This document shows, in pieces, positions 19,734-28,770 of a DNA stretch of 64,000 bases. Below the pieces are notes generated by a model. It searched no databases. It was not told where the DNA came from and saw only the letters and a list, made by a program, of their open reading frames with translations. The DNA comes from Mariniflexile sp. AS56. Its GTDB lineage: Bacteria; Bacteroidota; Bacteroidia; Flavobacteriales; Flavobacteriaceae. Made by a program: the position numbers and the translations under genes. The DNA lies in contig NZ_JAUPED010000010.1 of the NCBI RefSeq assembly GCF_030552475.1, positions 124,001 to 188,000 of the forward strand. The letters are read 5' to 3'. Positions within the stretch are counted from its first letter, which is position 1. Each line of letters opens with the position of its first letter.

Positions 19734-20096
19734 ATGAAAGTTAAGGACAAATATGAATACGATTATATGGCAATCAATTTAAAAAGCCAAGTGGTAAAGC
19801 GTTTTCGACGATTATCACGAAAGTTTGCAAAACCACAATCGGAAACTTTAGATGCCATGATAGATTTTTTTGAATGGCATGGGTTCTCACCATTTGATAA
19901 AAGAGAGCCCAGTATTTTAATTGAACTGTTAAAGAACCGTAAACGAACCGAAGCTGTAATCGCTATCATAAAAGACATCGAAAAGAACCATGATAAACCC
20001 ACGACTGCAATGTTGCAATCCTTGTTTATGGAGTTTGAACCCAAAGAAAAGAAAGTTCAGTTTGTGGAAAAATTAGATACGAATGATCAATTGTGA
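19734..20096 (+). CDS. BfmA/BtgA-like mobilisation accessory protein
   Basis: A 120-residue protein with a basic N-terminal half (SQVVKRFRRLSRKFAKPQSETLDAMI resembles a ribbon-helix-helix DNA-binding segment) and a helical C-terminal half. This fits the BfmA/BtgA family, small proteins that help the relaxase load at oriT in Bacteroides mobilisable elements. It directly follows the repeat-rich region and directly precedes the relaxase gene, which supports a relaxosome role. The binding site is inferred to be the 17-base direct repeats. Confidence 0.8.
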   Translation: MKVKDKYEYDYMAINLKSQVVKRFRRLSRKFAKPQSETLDAMIDFFEWHGFSPFDKREPSILIELLKNRKRTEAVIAIIKDIEKNHDKPTTAMLQSLFMEFEPKEKKVQFVEKLDTNDQL

Positions 20097-20100
20097 AATT

Positions 20101-21129
20101 ATGTACATTACAATTACAGCTCAAAAATTAGGGGGAGATTATTCACAAAGTTCAGCCGATTTTGTGGAGTATCTAGAGAAAGAAAATCAAAGTTTAGAGC
20201 AAGAGAGTCAGGAGCATTTTTTTAACCAATATGGTGATAAAATTGAAGCCAAAGACGTTGTTAAAGAAATCGATGATAATACTGCAAAACTAAAAAATAA
20301 AGAACCAAAATTTTATTCAATTACCGTAAACCCAAGTCAATCTGAGCTACGGAAATTACAAAACAATTCTGAAGATTTTAAAAAATATACTAGAGCAATC
20401 ATGAACGATTATGCAACATCATTTAATAGAGAAATTAATGGCAAACCGATAACTGTTGATGATATAAAATACTTTGCTAAAATTGAGCACCAAAGAACAT
20501 TTAAGGGTACAGATAAACAAGTAAGAGAGAACCAACCATTTGCCACTAAAATACTTCAGCTTAAACAGGATATCCGAAAAATTGAGAATGGACAATTGGA
20601 AGGGGATATTAAGAAATCAAAATTTCAAATATCCAAACTTGAAGCCGAGGCACCACACCAACAAAACGGAAAGCGTATTGTTCAAGGCATGAAAAAAGAA
20701 GGCAACCAAAGTCATATTCATATCATAGTAAGTAGAAAAGATGCTTCTAATTCTGTGAGCTTGTCACCAGGATCCAAACACAAAGCTTCAGAGGTTGAAA
20801 TGCATGGAAAATTAGTAAAACGAGGATTTGACAGGGATTCATTTTTTACAAAAGCAGAAAATACCTTTGACAAAACTTTTGGTTACAAACGAAATTATGC
20901 AGAATCCTATAAGTCGAAGAAAGATTTTATTAAAAATCCAAAATTGTACTTTACAACATTGTTGGGATTACCAGCTAGTGAAAAAGCGATAGCTTTTAAA
21001 ATGCTCGCAAAATCTGGAGTGCCTATTGCCAGTATTCCAACTAATCAAGTGCAATTGGCGCTTAAAACGATAAGGTATCTAAAACGTGGTGTAGAAGTAG
21101 CAATTAAATCTGGTTCAATAGGTATATAA
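20101..21129 (+). CDS. mobB: Relaxase, MobB-like (DUF5712)
   Basis: Nicks the transfer origin and pilots the strand to the recipient. The ATG at 20101 is preferred to that at 20083 because related proteins begin MYITI-. The conserved N-terminus DYSQSSADFVEYLEKEN and FYSITVNPSQSEL identify the family. The HUH-like motif HIH (His205, His207, in NQSHIHIIVSR) should bind the metal. The C-terminal 100 residues are helical, with a KNPKLYFTTLLGLP motif. It lies between bfmA and the coupling ATPase, with one base to the latter. Confidence 0.88.
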   Translation: MYITITAQKLGGDYSQSSADFVEYLEKENQSLEQESQEHFFNQYGDKIEAKDVVKEIDDNTAKLKNKEPKFYSITVNPSQSELRKLQNNSEDFKKYTRAIMNDYATSFNREINGKPITVDDIKYFAKIEHQRTFKGTDKQVRENQPFATKILQLKQDIRKIENGQLEGDIKKSKFQISKLEAEAPHQQNGKRIVQGMKKEGNQSHIHIIVSRKDASNSVSLSPGSKHKASEVEMHGKLVKRGFDRDSFFTKAENTFDKTFGYKRNYAESYKSKKDFIKNPKLYFTTLLGLPASEKAIAFKMLAKSGVPIASIPTNQVQLALKTIRYLKRGVEVAIKSGSIGI

Positions 21130-21130
21130 G

Positions 21131-22723
21131 ATGGAAATACAAGGTATTACATTTACAATTGGATTATTATTTGGAATGAGCTTGGTGTTTTCAGTCCTTT
21201 TCAAAATAACGCGCTATGCCTTTTTAATAAATCTAATTTTGACCGTGATTTGTTTAGGATTACTATTCAAATGGAGCGATTATTTAATGCAAGGGATTAT
21301 ACAGTTACTTTATATAGGTTGTCCTCTTTTACTTATTAATACAGTTCTATATGTATTCCTTCATAAAGTGAATGATACTTTCGATTCTAACAATAAGCAC
21401 CAAGTTCATTTTAAAGTAAAACATGGAAGTTTTAAAATAGATAACATTAAACGAGGTGCTTCAATAATTGGTTCAGCAGGAAGCGGAAAAACCGAAAGTG
21501 TGGTTTATAATTTTCTTCAGCATTTCTGTAAGCATAAATTTTCTGGAGTTATTCACGATTATAAAAATTTCGAAATTACTGAAATGGCAAATCCATTATT
21601 CGAAAAAAATGAGATTGATTTTAAAGTCATTTCGTTCGATACTATTTATGACCGAGTAAACCCCATAGCACCAAGATATATGACCAATGAAGAAAGTGTA
21701 AACGAGGTTGCAAGAGTACTTATAGAGAATTTATTAGAGCAAAGAGAATCCGGAAGTATAGGAACAACAAAATTCTTTAATGATGCAGCAGAAGGTCTTA
21801 TTGGCGGTTTAATTTGGAAACTTCGAACATCTTATCCACATTTATGCACCTTACCACATTTAATAGCTCTTTATCAAACTTTAGACACAACTAGTTTAAT
21901 TTCTTTTTTGAGTTCCAACACGACATCACGGGCAATGGCAGATGCTTTTATTAGTGGCAAGGATTCCGATAGACAAACTGCTGGTGTAAAAAGCACCTTG
22001 GCAAATGCGCTAAAAAAAATAAGTACACAACGTATTTTTATGGTTTTGTCGGCAGATGATGTTCCACTGGACATTAATAACCAGGAAAAACCTTTAGTTA
22101 TCTCAGTAGTAAACAATCCCAAATATGAAACTGCATATTCGCCAATCATTGCAACAATCATACATACCGTAACAAAACAAATGAGTGTTCGAAATTCAAA
22201 TCACTCATTTCTACTGATGGAAGAAGCACCCACGATTAGGTTATTGAATATGCACCGAATTCCAGCCACATTGCGTAGTTATAATATCTCTACAGTTTAT
22301 GTAATGCAAGACAAAATTCAAAATGATATGATGTATGGCGATAAGGCGAGTAAAGCGATTTTAAGCAATCTGTCTTATCAATTTTTTGGAAAGGTTAACG
22401 ATCCAGATACAGCAAAATATTATGAACGTTTTTTTGAAATTGTGAAGAAAGAAACCACTAGCGTCAATCGCGGTCATAACCTCAATTTTGACACGCGTAT
22501 TACTACAGGAGAACGTGAGGTCGCTAAAATAAGAGCTGATGTGTTTTTTAGATTAAAAGAAGGGGAGTTTATAACATTTGCTGATGGTGAGGATAAAAAA
22601 GTGCAATTCAAACTATCTAAAATTGATAGACGGTTGCCTGTCAAAACCCAAAATTATACTGAAACCGATTTGGAAGAGAATTTTGAGAGGATTTATAATG
22701 AAGTTCGATCTATTTTTAAATAG
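21131..22723 (+). CDS. mobC: Type IV coupling ATPase, MobC/TraG-VirD4 type
   Basis: Couples the relaxosome to the secretion channel and pumps DNA. Two or three membrane segments occupy residues 1-80. Walker A is GSAGSGKT (114-121) and a Walker B-like LLMEEAP lies near residue 360. The downstream STVYVMQDKIQND and ILSNLSYQFFGKVND are typical of T4CPs of this family (called MobC in Bacteroides elements). Length is 530 aa. It is the last gene of the mob operon. The AbiE pair downstream has its own promoter. Confidence 0.88.
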   Translation: MEIQGITFTIGLLFGMSLVFSVLFKITRYAFLINLILTVICLGLLFKWSDYLMQGIIQLLYIGCPLLLINTVLYVFLHKVNDTFDSNNKHQVHFKVKHGSFKIDNIKRGASIIGSAGSGKTESVVYNFLQHFCKHKFSGVIHDYKNFEITEMANPLFEKNEIDFKVISFDTIYDRVNPIAPRYMTNEESVNEVARVLIENLLEQRESGSIGTTKFFNDAAEGLIGGLIWKLRTSYPHLCTLPHLIALYQTLDTTSLISFLSSNTTSRAMADAFISGKDSDRQTAGVKSTLANALKKISTQRIFMVLSADDVPLDINNQEKPLVISVVNNPKYETAYSPIIATIIHTVTKQMSVRNSNHSFLLMEEAPTIRLLNMHRIPATLRSYNISTVYVMQDKIQNDMMYGDKASKAILSNLSYQFFGKVNDPDTAKYYERFFEIVKKETTSVNRGHNLNFDTRITTGEREVAKIRADVFFRLKEGEFITFADGEDKKVQFKLSKIDRRLPVKTQNYTETDLEENFERIYNEVRSIFK

Positions 22724-22806
22724 TTGATGAATTTAATCTAAAACAAACTAAAACTAATACTGGAACAATTATCGTGTATTTTAGTCAAGTAAATAATAGA
22801 AAAAAC

Positions 22807-22838
22807 TTGACAAATATTGTTAAAAATGATTATCTTTG
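22807..22838 (+). promoter_or_regulatory. Bacteroidota-type promoter for the abiE pair
   Basis: TTG at 22807-22809 and TATCTTTG at 22831-22838 are separated by 21 bases, matching TTG-N17-23-TAnnTTTG. It lies 14 bases before the ATG at 22852, giving a very short leader, and rules out the upstream in-frame start at 22774. Confidence 0.75.
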
Positions 22839-22851
22839 TACTATCAGGACT

Positions 22852-23577
22852 ATGAATATAACAACATCCATAAAAACAAAAGTTGCTCGTATAGATACTG
22901 GAGAAGTATTTACATACGATACTTTGTCTATTGCCCAAAGTGAATTTTCTGCTGCAGCAAAAGCTTTAAGTCGAATGGTTGCTAATGGAGTTATCAAGAG
23001 ATTTAAAAATGGCATGTACTATAAGCCCAAGCAAACTGTTTTTGGAGAACTACAGCCAAGAGAAGAGGTTTTGCTTAAAAATTATCTTTTTGAAAATGAT
23101 AAGCAGATTGCTTACGTAACGGGTGTTAGATTATATAATCAACTTGGACTGACCACGCAAGTATCTAATGTTGTGAGATTGGCAAGCAAGGATAAGGAAA
23201 TAAAGACAAAAATTGGAAGTTTGGTTATAAAACCTGCTAAGAGTTATATTCCAGTTACAAAAAAGAATGTGCCCTTATTGCAACTCTTGGACGTCATGAA
23301 AGATTTTAAGAACATTCCGGATATGGATAAAAAGATAGGCATTGCTTTTCTAAAAGATAAAATAGAAAGCCTTTCGGATGACGATAAAGAAAAGTTGACC
23401 AATTTTGCAAAAGCCTACCCACCAAAAGTTAGGGCTTTATTGGGAGCCATTCTTGAAGTTCTTTCACTTGATGATTTGAGTGAATCTCTTAAAGAAACCA
23501 TTAATTATTTGAGCAGTTATAAATTTGGAATTTCTGAAAAAACATTGCCTACCATCTCAAACTGGAACATCACCTAA
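22852..23577 (+). CDS. abiEi: AbiEi-like antitoxin (type IV TA), HTH protein
   Basis: The antitoxin and autorepressor half of an AbiE system. The start at 22852 (MNITTSIKTKVARI) is chosen because the promoter lies just before it. The N-terminal 70 residues form a winged-helix pattern (FSAAAKALSRMVANGVIKRFKNGMYY), the DNA-binding domain of the DUF6088/AbiEi family. The C-terminal part (about 80-241) is the predicted antitoxin domain. Its stop overlaps the toxin ATG by one base (TAATG), as expected for coupled TA genes. AbiE systems act by abortive infection and can also stabilise mobile DNA. Confidence 0.85.
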   Translation: MNITTSIKTKVARIDTGEVFTYDTLSIAQSEFSAAAKALSRMVANGVIKRFKNGMYYKPKQTVFGELQPREEVLLKNYLFENDKQIAYVTGVRLYNQLGLTTQVSNVVRLASKDKEIKTKIGSLVIKPAKSYIPVTKKNVPLLQLLDVMKDFKNIPDMDKKIGIAFLKDKIESLSDDDKEKLTNFAKAYPPKVRALLGAILEVLSLDDLSESLKETINYLSSYKFGISEKTLPTISNWNIT

Positions 23578-24557
23578 TGAAATTACATCAATATAAAGGT
23601 GCCTTTGAAGGCGCCATTGTCGCAACTGCACAACATTTTGGGATTTCGGAAGTCTATATCGAAAAAGACTATTGGGTAACGTTCGCTCTTAAGCAGATTT
23701 TTACAGATGCGAATTCTAAGGACATCGCGGTTTTTAAAGGCGGAACGTCACTTTCAAAGTGCTTCGGTATTATTGACCGTTTTTCAGAAGATATAGATAT
23801 GGTAGTCATCAAGGAAGAAGCCGAAACGGACAATTCCTTAAAACGAAAATTAAAAAAAGTAACCAGTGTTTTAGAAGCTGTTATGACTGAAATTCCAGAT
23901 CATCCGTTGGAGAATAAACGAGGCAAAATTAGAAAAATAGTCTATGGTTATGACAAGGTAGGTGTTAAAGGAACGTTTGGGCAAGTTAGGGATCAAATTG
24001 TTTTAGAAGTTTCAAGTCTTGGAAATTCGCATCCTTCAGAAAAAGTCGAAATACATTCAATGATTACACAATTTATTGCTACAACCAATAATCCAGATCT
24101 TATCAAAGAATATCAATTGGAACCCTTTAAGGTAACCGTAATCAGTATTGAACGTACTTTTTGCGAAAAAATAATAAGCCTTGTTAGATTTTCTTATACC
24201 GGAAATCCATTAGAGGATTTGGCGAACAAAGTCCGTCACACTTACGATTTACATCAATTATTACAGGAGAAGAGAATTTCTGCTTTTTTAAAATCAAATG
24301 ATTTTGAAACAATGCTTATTCAAGTTGGAAAGGATGATGACAAGGCCATTCCAAATGACAAAGAATGGCTGTCCAAACACCCATCAGAGTCGTTGTTTTT
24401 TAGTGAGACAGAGAAAGTTTGGGAAACAGTAAGTAAAACTTATTCAGGCTCTTTTAAAGAGCTATTAACAGGGGAATTGCCTGATGAAAAAAAGGTGCTA
24501 ACATCTTTGCTGATGATTGGTGAAAGGATACAATCAATTAAATGGAACATTATTTAA
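23577..24557 (+). CDS. abiEii: AbiEii-like nucleotidyltransferase toxin
   Basis: Toxin of the AbiEii/AbiGii family, related to DNA polymerase beta-like nucleotidyltransferases. The motif FKGGTSLSKCFG (GGTS at 55-58) followed by SEDIDMVV (Asp72, Asp74) is the family's active site. Related AbiE toxins add nucleotides to tRNA ends; the exact target here is not known. Length 326 aa is typical. It overlaps abiEi by one base and ends five bases before the converging lipoprotein gene. It is the clearest defence cargo of the element. Confidence 0.9.
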   Translation: MKLHQYKGAFEGAIVATAQHFGISEVYIEKDYWVTFALKQIFTDANSKDIAVFKGGTSLSKCFGIIDRFSEDIDMVVIKEEAETDNSLKRKLKKVTSVLEAVMTEIPDHPLENKRGKIRKIVYGYDKVGVKGTFGQVRDQIVLEVSSLGNSHPSEKVEIHSMITQFIATTNNPDLIKEYQLEPFKVTVISIERTFCEKIISLVRFSYTGNPLEDLANKVRHTYDLHQLLQEKRISAFLKSNDFETMLIQVGKDDDKAIPNDKEWLSKHPSESLFFSETEKVWETVSKTYSGSFKELLTGELPDEKKVLTSLLMIGERIQSIKWNII

Positions 24558-24561
24558 TAAC

Positions 24562-24927
24562 TCAAAAAGGCGCTTTTTCCTTAGAATCCCTAACCGTAAC
24601 TTTCCATACACCATCCTGTTTTACCAATTTAAAAATTCCTGGTGTTTTATCATAAGAGGTCGAGTATTTTACCCACGCGACCTCGCCATCAATAACTTCA
24701 TCGATAAGTTTAAAATTAGATTTTGAGCCTTTAGGTTTGGCAAACATTTTTTGAAGGTTGGAAAATGTAGCAAAGCCTTCTGGCGTTGTATGTTTTTTAA
24801 GCATGGCTTCGTCACTCTGATAAAAGCTTTGAGCAACGATCTCTGCAACGGAAGCAGGTGATGAATCTTGTGTGCCTGCACAGGAAATGAATAAAAGTAC
24901 GAGTGAGCAAATGACTATTCTTTTCAT
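24562..24927 (-). CDS. Small lipoprotein at the end of the tra operon (DUF4878-like)
   Basis: A 121-residue secreted lipoprotein with a signal ending FISCAG (Cys16). The mature part has an NTF2/DUF4878-like pattern, with helices followed by a beta sheet ending GIFKLVKQDGVWKVTV. It lies seven bases after traN on the same strand, so it is probably part of the transfer apparatus or a surface protein of the element. The fold assignment is tentative. Confidence 0.65.
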   Translation of the reverse strand: MKRIVICSLVLLFISCAGTQDSSPASVAEIVAQSFYQSDEAMLKKHTTPEGFATFSNLQKMFAKPKGSKSNFKLIDEVIDGEVAWVKYSTSYDKTPGIFKLVKQDGVWKVTVRDSKEKAPF

Positions 24928-24934
24928 GATATTA

Positions 24935-25765
24935 TTAATTTGGGTTGTTGATATATTTATGTGATATTTTCAGTTCAATATTTCTTTCGCCATCTTTCTC
25001 GTTCAGTTCTAAAATCACCCTTCTGTCATTAGATAATGAAAATTTCGGCATGACATATATGAATCTTACCGTTTCATTTACTGCAATTTTAGAAGGTAGA
25101 TTATGTTTAAAAATGGGCTCTTGATACAAACGTTGTAAAGATTTCTTTTTTCCTTTTTGTCGCGTTTCGATGGAAAGGTTCAAGAAATTCAAATCATAAT
25201 CCAAAGTAGAATTGTTCCTAATTTGAATAACGAAGTAGAGCTCTTCTTTATCAAAAACAATATTTTCAAGCCTCATGATAACACCATCATTTCGTCTTAT
25301 ATACCTTCCAAGGTATTGTCTTCTGTCAAGAAGATAAGAGCAGAATTTTTGATAATAATACGTGTTGTTATCAATACTTTTTTCAGAAGTTTTAGACTGA
25401 ATTGAGTCTTTATCTTTTGGTTTTTCATTCCCAATACTTTTAGATAACGGGACAAAGTAATTTAGTTTTGAAAGCTGCGCTTTATATCTTACAATATACG
25501 AAAATATTGAACCATTTCTATTGATTACCAGTAGATTACTTTCTTTTCCTGGTTGCGCTTGCAGTAAACCAAAGTATTGCTCTTTTTCGCGATTGTATGT
25601 GAATACAAAATTTTCTGAACCTGTAATGCCTTGTCGTATAGGTTCTGGAAAAAAGAGTGCGACATTTTTGCTGTCGTTGGCATAAATAGTATCAAGTATT
25701 TCTGTTGTTTGTGCTTCCACTAAAGTGGAAATCAACACGGTTAATATAAATAGTATCGGTCTCAT
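24935..25765 (-). CDS. traN: Conjugative transfer protein TraN (DUF4138)
   Basis: Periplasmic or outer-membrane component of the Bacteroides-type T4SS, analogous to VirB9. The signal peptide is MRPILFILTVLISTLVEAQ. The family N-terminal pattern NDSKNVALFFPEPIRQGITG and the following beta-rich domain are clear. The 276 aa length is normal. Its start overlaps the traM stop (ATGA), so the two are translationally coupled. Confidence 0.9.
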   Translation of the reverse strand: MRPILFILTVLISTLVEAQTTEILDTIYANDSKNVALFFPEPIRQGITGSENFVFTYNREKEQYFGLLQAQPGKESNLLVINRNGSIFSYIVRYKAQLSKLNYFVPLSKSIGNEKPKDKDSIQSKTSEKSIDNNTYYYQKFCSYLLDRRQYLGRYIRRNDGVIMRLENIVFDKEELYFVIQIRNNSTLDYDLNFLNLSIETRQKGKKKSLQRLYQEPIFKHNLPSKIAVNETVRFIYVMPKFSLSNDRRVILELNEKDGERNIELKISHKYINNPN

Positions 25766-26694
25766 AATTTAGGTTTTAAAACAAGTTTATAATTGTTCAG
25801 AACAGTAACCTTTACATTCCGATTACTACGTCTTAGTACTTTTGTAATGCCACCTACTTGCGGCACAGTTGGAATATTGATATCACCTATAATATCGTCT
25901 AGAACTTCATTAGTAGCTTCCGCTCGAAAATTATTTTCAACATAAATACCTTCACTACCATCCTGTAAATCGAAAGCTTTAAGTTTTGTGGGGTGATGCT
26001 TAATGTTTTCTATGGCAATTAAAGCACGATTGGGTTGAAAACTGATAAAGCCAAAAACAGGCGTGTTTTTTTTCATAAGTTTACCATTTATAATTGCAGC
26101 TTTAGTAAGTCGCATTCTCAATCTGGTATTTGCTTTTACAATTTGGTCGCCATCAACAACAACATAAATGGTAGCATCTGTATTACCGATAATTGAAAAC
26201 TCATTGGGTTTGGGTGCAGCTGCAAAAAATAGTTGATGTTCCAAGCCTAATTCTTTGGCTTCAATTTTAAGTTCTCTGATAATTTCTGTAGAATCAATTT
26301 CTACAGTTTGCTTCTTCTCAATTTTCTTTTGACCAAAGTTTTGATATTTCTTTTCGGAATATTGAATTTTGTTAGTATCGTAAATACTATCTACAATACG
26401 TTGCTTTTCAAGTTCTGGTAAATCCGGATTGTAGTAACCCAAAGAATCAATTAATTTTTCATCATAAATGCTAGGTGCATTGTTTTCACGAACTTCTTTC
26501 AAATCATTGATAGCATCCAATTTAGAATCATACTCTTTTTGGTTTTCTTCCAAATCTGGTATCAAGGTCTGTTCAAGGTTTTTATTCTCATTGTCATCAT
26601 CGCCCATTACCATCATGGAATAGGAAATCAGGAATATGAAAACTATAGCCAATACTGCTATAAATACTATTTTATTCTTTTCTACTTTCATCAT
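25762..26694 (-). CDS. traM: Conjugative transfer protein TraM
   Basis: Inner-membrane-anchored, periplasm-spanning channel protein, the VirB10-like member of this T4SS. One membrane helix is near residues 8-30 (IVFIAVLAIVFIFLISYSMM). It is followed by an acidic, helix-rich linker and a C-terminal beta domain (ATIYVVVDGDQIVKANTRLR and NTPVFGFISFQPNRALIAIE). Length is 310 aa. It overlaps traK by 23 bases and traN by four. Confidence 0.88.
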   Translation of the reverse strand: MMKVEKNKIVFIAVLAIVFIFLISYSMMVMGDDDNENKNLEQTLIPDLEENQKEYDSKLDAINDLKEVRENNAPSIYDEKLIDSLGYYNPDLPELEKQRIVDSIYDTNKIQYSEKKYQNFGQKKIEKKQTVEIDSTEIIRELKIEAKELGLEHQLFFAAAPKPNEFSIIGNTDATIYVVVDGDQIVKANTRLRMRLTKAAIINGKLMKKNTPVFGFISFQPNRALIAIENIKHHPTKLKAFDLQDGSEGIYVENNFRAEATNEVLDDIIGDINIPTVPQVGGITKVLRRSNRNVKVTVLNNYKLVLKPKL

Positions 26695-27295
26695 TTAGTT
26701 TTTTTAAAGTGTTTTCGAAATAATTTGTAATTAAAAGTCCATGCGGATTGTTTGGAAAGTTTCGGTCAACCATAATGAGATTCCCTGTGGAAACCAATTC
26801 ATAAGTATCTATTATAGAGCCTCTATTAATTTCAAAAATGGTTGTTGTAGTAAATCCATAAGAACCATTATTTTCTGTTATTTTTGAATCGATGCTCAGT
26901 ACTTTTTGAACTAAGGAATATTGCAATAACCGGTTATAGACACCATCAGCTTTTTTCTGTCGATATAGATTATCCACGGAACTATTACCCAGCCAAAGTG
27001 CCTTTTCTAAATGCTTTTCATAATTACTCGCATCGATATTATAGAAGTAATTGTGAAACAATTCTAAATGAGCCAAAGCTTCAACTTTAAAATTTTCTTT
27101 TTGACTAACAAGCTTCAGCGGAATGATACTACCATCTGTATTAATAGCAAAAGCACTATTCATCGCATTTTTATTGGTTGTAAATACCATCCAAACTGAA
27201 AAAGTACTGGATAACAATGCGCAAATGACTACTGCCAAAACGATGAATCGATTCAATTTTAGTACGTTGTAAAAATTTTTGTAAGGTGTTTTCAT
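26672..27295 (-). CDS. traK: Conjugative transfer protein TraK
   Basis: Inner-membrane T4SS component comparable to VirB8. One membrane helix is at residues 15-37 (FIVLAVVICALLSSTFSVW), followed by a periplasmic domain with the pattern EALAHLELFHNYFYNIDASNYEKHL (split by prediction into helix and strands). Length 207 aa is normal for TraK. It sits between traJ (11-base gap) and traM (overlap). Confidence 0.88.
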   Translation of the reverse strand: MKTPYKNFYNVLKLNRFIVLAVVICALLSSTFSVWMVFTTNKNAMNSAFAINTDGSIIPLKLVSQKENFKVEALAHLELFHNYFYNIDASNYEKHLEKALWLGNSSVDNLYRQKKADGVYNRLLQYSLVQKVLSIDSKITENNGSYGFTTTTIFEINRGSIIDTYELVSTGNLIMVDRNFPNNPHGLLITNYFENTLKKLNDESRKE

Positions 27296-27306
27296 TGTGA
27301 GTTGAA

Positions 27307-28149
27307 TTAACTGGTAAATAATCTGAGTGTAAAAGATGTGGCGCGTTTGTATAATTTGAATTTCAGGAAAACGATAAAGCCTACCGAACCAAGTTGTACG
27401 ACAGGTGCGAAGAATCCTTGGCCAAAATCGGTACCAAATAAATTGGTCCAGAAATTGGTATTTATTTCAGTATATATGGCGTTGATAAACACATTGACCA
27501 GAAAAAATGCAGGCACAAGCATATAGACAGCGGCATACAGTTTAAAAAATGTGTAGGCAAGTGAACGAAACTTTTCAAATACAGCCAGACTTATAACCAA
27601 TGGAAAAAATGCTTGCATAATCCCTAAAAGAAAGAAGCGTTCTGCTAAAAAAAGAGGGTAGATAAACAGGTCAAGAATCCACAAGATGGTACTGAGCATA
27701 AAAGCTATTATCTTGAATCCATAAAGAGGTGTGACTAAAGCTTCATAAAGCAATGTCATTGCCATACTTGCTGCATCCAATAATCCGACCTCTTCTTCAA
27801 GCGGTACATCCTGTAATTGTAATGGTAATAACGCAGGTGCAGTCCCTCGATATTGTCCTTCAATGGCAACTAAAATACCGTCAAAAAATCCTAACACCTG
27901 CGTTGAAAATATTACCAAGAGTACCACAGCAAAATTCTTTGCCAATTCGCCAGGACTCAATCCCCAAGAATAACCGTCCTTATCCGCAATACCTTCATTG
28001 TACTTTTTTAGGATGTTTATCAGGAAAAACAACACAGCAAGCGTTTTCATTCCTGCAATGGTATATTGTGAAAAGCTGCTATTCTGTATGGTTTGAAATA
28101 TCGTATCGATATATTCTAGCCCAATACCTAAAAGGATAACTGCGGTCAT
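27307..28149 (-). CDS. traJ: Conjugative transfer protein TraJ
   Basis: Polytopic inner-membrane channel protein, VirB6-like. About seven hydrophobic segments are visible across 280 residues, with the conserved cytoplasmic-loop start KKYNEGIADKDGYSWGLSPG. It lies two bases after traI. Confidence 0.88.
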   Translation of the reverse strand: MTAVILLGIGLEYIDTIFQTIQNSSFSQYTIAGMKTLAVLFFLINILKKYNEGIADKDGYSWGLSPGELAKNFAVVLLVIFSTQVLGFFDGILVAIEGQYRGTAPALLPLQLQDVPLEEEVGLLDAASMAMTLLYEALVTPLYGFKIIAFMLSTILWILDLFIYPLFLAERFFLLGIMQAFFPLVISLAVFEKFRSLAYTFFKLYAAVYMLVPAFFLVNVFINAIYTEINTNFWTNLFGTDFGQGFFAPVVQLGSVGFIVFLKFKLYKRATSFTLRLFTS

Positions 28150-28151
28150 TT

Positions 28152-28766
28152 CTAATAGTTCATTTCTCGATTATTGACTTTATCCTGCATTTTTCTGAAG
28201 GAAATAATATCCTTGTAGCGTTTGGTTTTGGCTTTGATGTTAGAGACCATTTCTTTTGATTCCAACTCTTTTTCCTTGAGTATTTCGGTGCGTTCCGCAT
28301 CGGTCATTTTTAAGAAATCGCTGGATAGAATTTCGTCTATAAAATCCATGGTGTCCAAGGAGTTTTCTACGATGGCAGTGAATGATTCCGAAACCCTTGT
28401 AACTTCATCGGGCTTGATGTAAGGACTATCAAGAATATCCCTTAAATCATCCTGCATCACATCGATGAGTCTTTGGTTGTTCCGACCAATCTCACGAACT
28501 GCATTCAATTGCCTAACCACATCGTTGACTTTTTCAATGTTTTCTTTTGCTGTTTTTAAAAATTTGACAGTCTTGATAATGTTTGCGGTTTGCTTCCCAG
28601 ACTCTAATAGTTGCTTTATTAAACTAATAAAATTGGTATTGTCATAAACTGGCATTCCCTGTGCTCTCATATTCAAGCTAAAGAGAATTGCCATAGCGAG
28701 TACTAAAATTTTTGTTTTACCCATCGCAAAAAATTTGTTTTGGTATTCGTGAATCTTCGATTTCAT
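28152..28766 (-). CDS. traI: Conjugative transfer protein TraI-like (periplasmic, helical)
   Basis: A secreted helical protein with a signal ending in MRAQ and the start GMPVYDNTNFISLIKQLL, typical of the traI gene product in these operons (VirB5-like position). The coding frame may begin at the ATG at 28766 or at the internal Met of MGKTKILVLAMAILFS (28724), which gives a cleaner signal peptide. It precedes traJ and follows traG. Note that this TraI is not the F-plasmid relaxase of the same name. Confidence 0.75.
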   Translation of the reverse strand: MKSKIHEYQNKFFAMGKTKILVLAMAILFSLNMRAQGMPVYDNTNFISLIKQLLESGKQTANIIKTVKFLKTAKENIEKVNDVVRQLNAVREIGRNNQRLIDVMQDDLRDILDSPYIKPDEVTRVSESFTAIVENSLDTMDFIDEILSSDFLKMTDAERTEILKEKELESKEMVSNIKAKTKRYKDIISFRKMQDKVNNREMNY

Positions 28767-28770
28767 AATA

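Noticed and set aside
22774-22851. Longer N-terminus for the AbiEi protein
   Set aside because: The promoter -7 box at 22831-22838 would lie inside the gene, and the extension has no family similarity.
27753-28139. 128-residue open frame opposite traJ
   Set aside because: Entirely inside traJ on the other strand, low-complexity composition, no domain; shadow of traJ.
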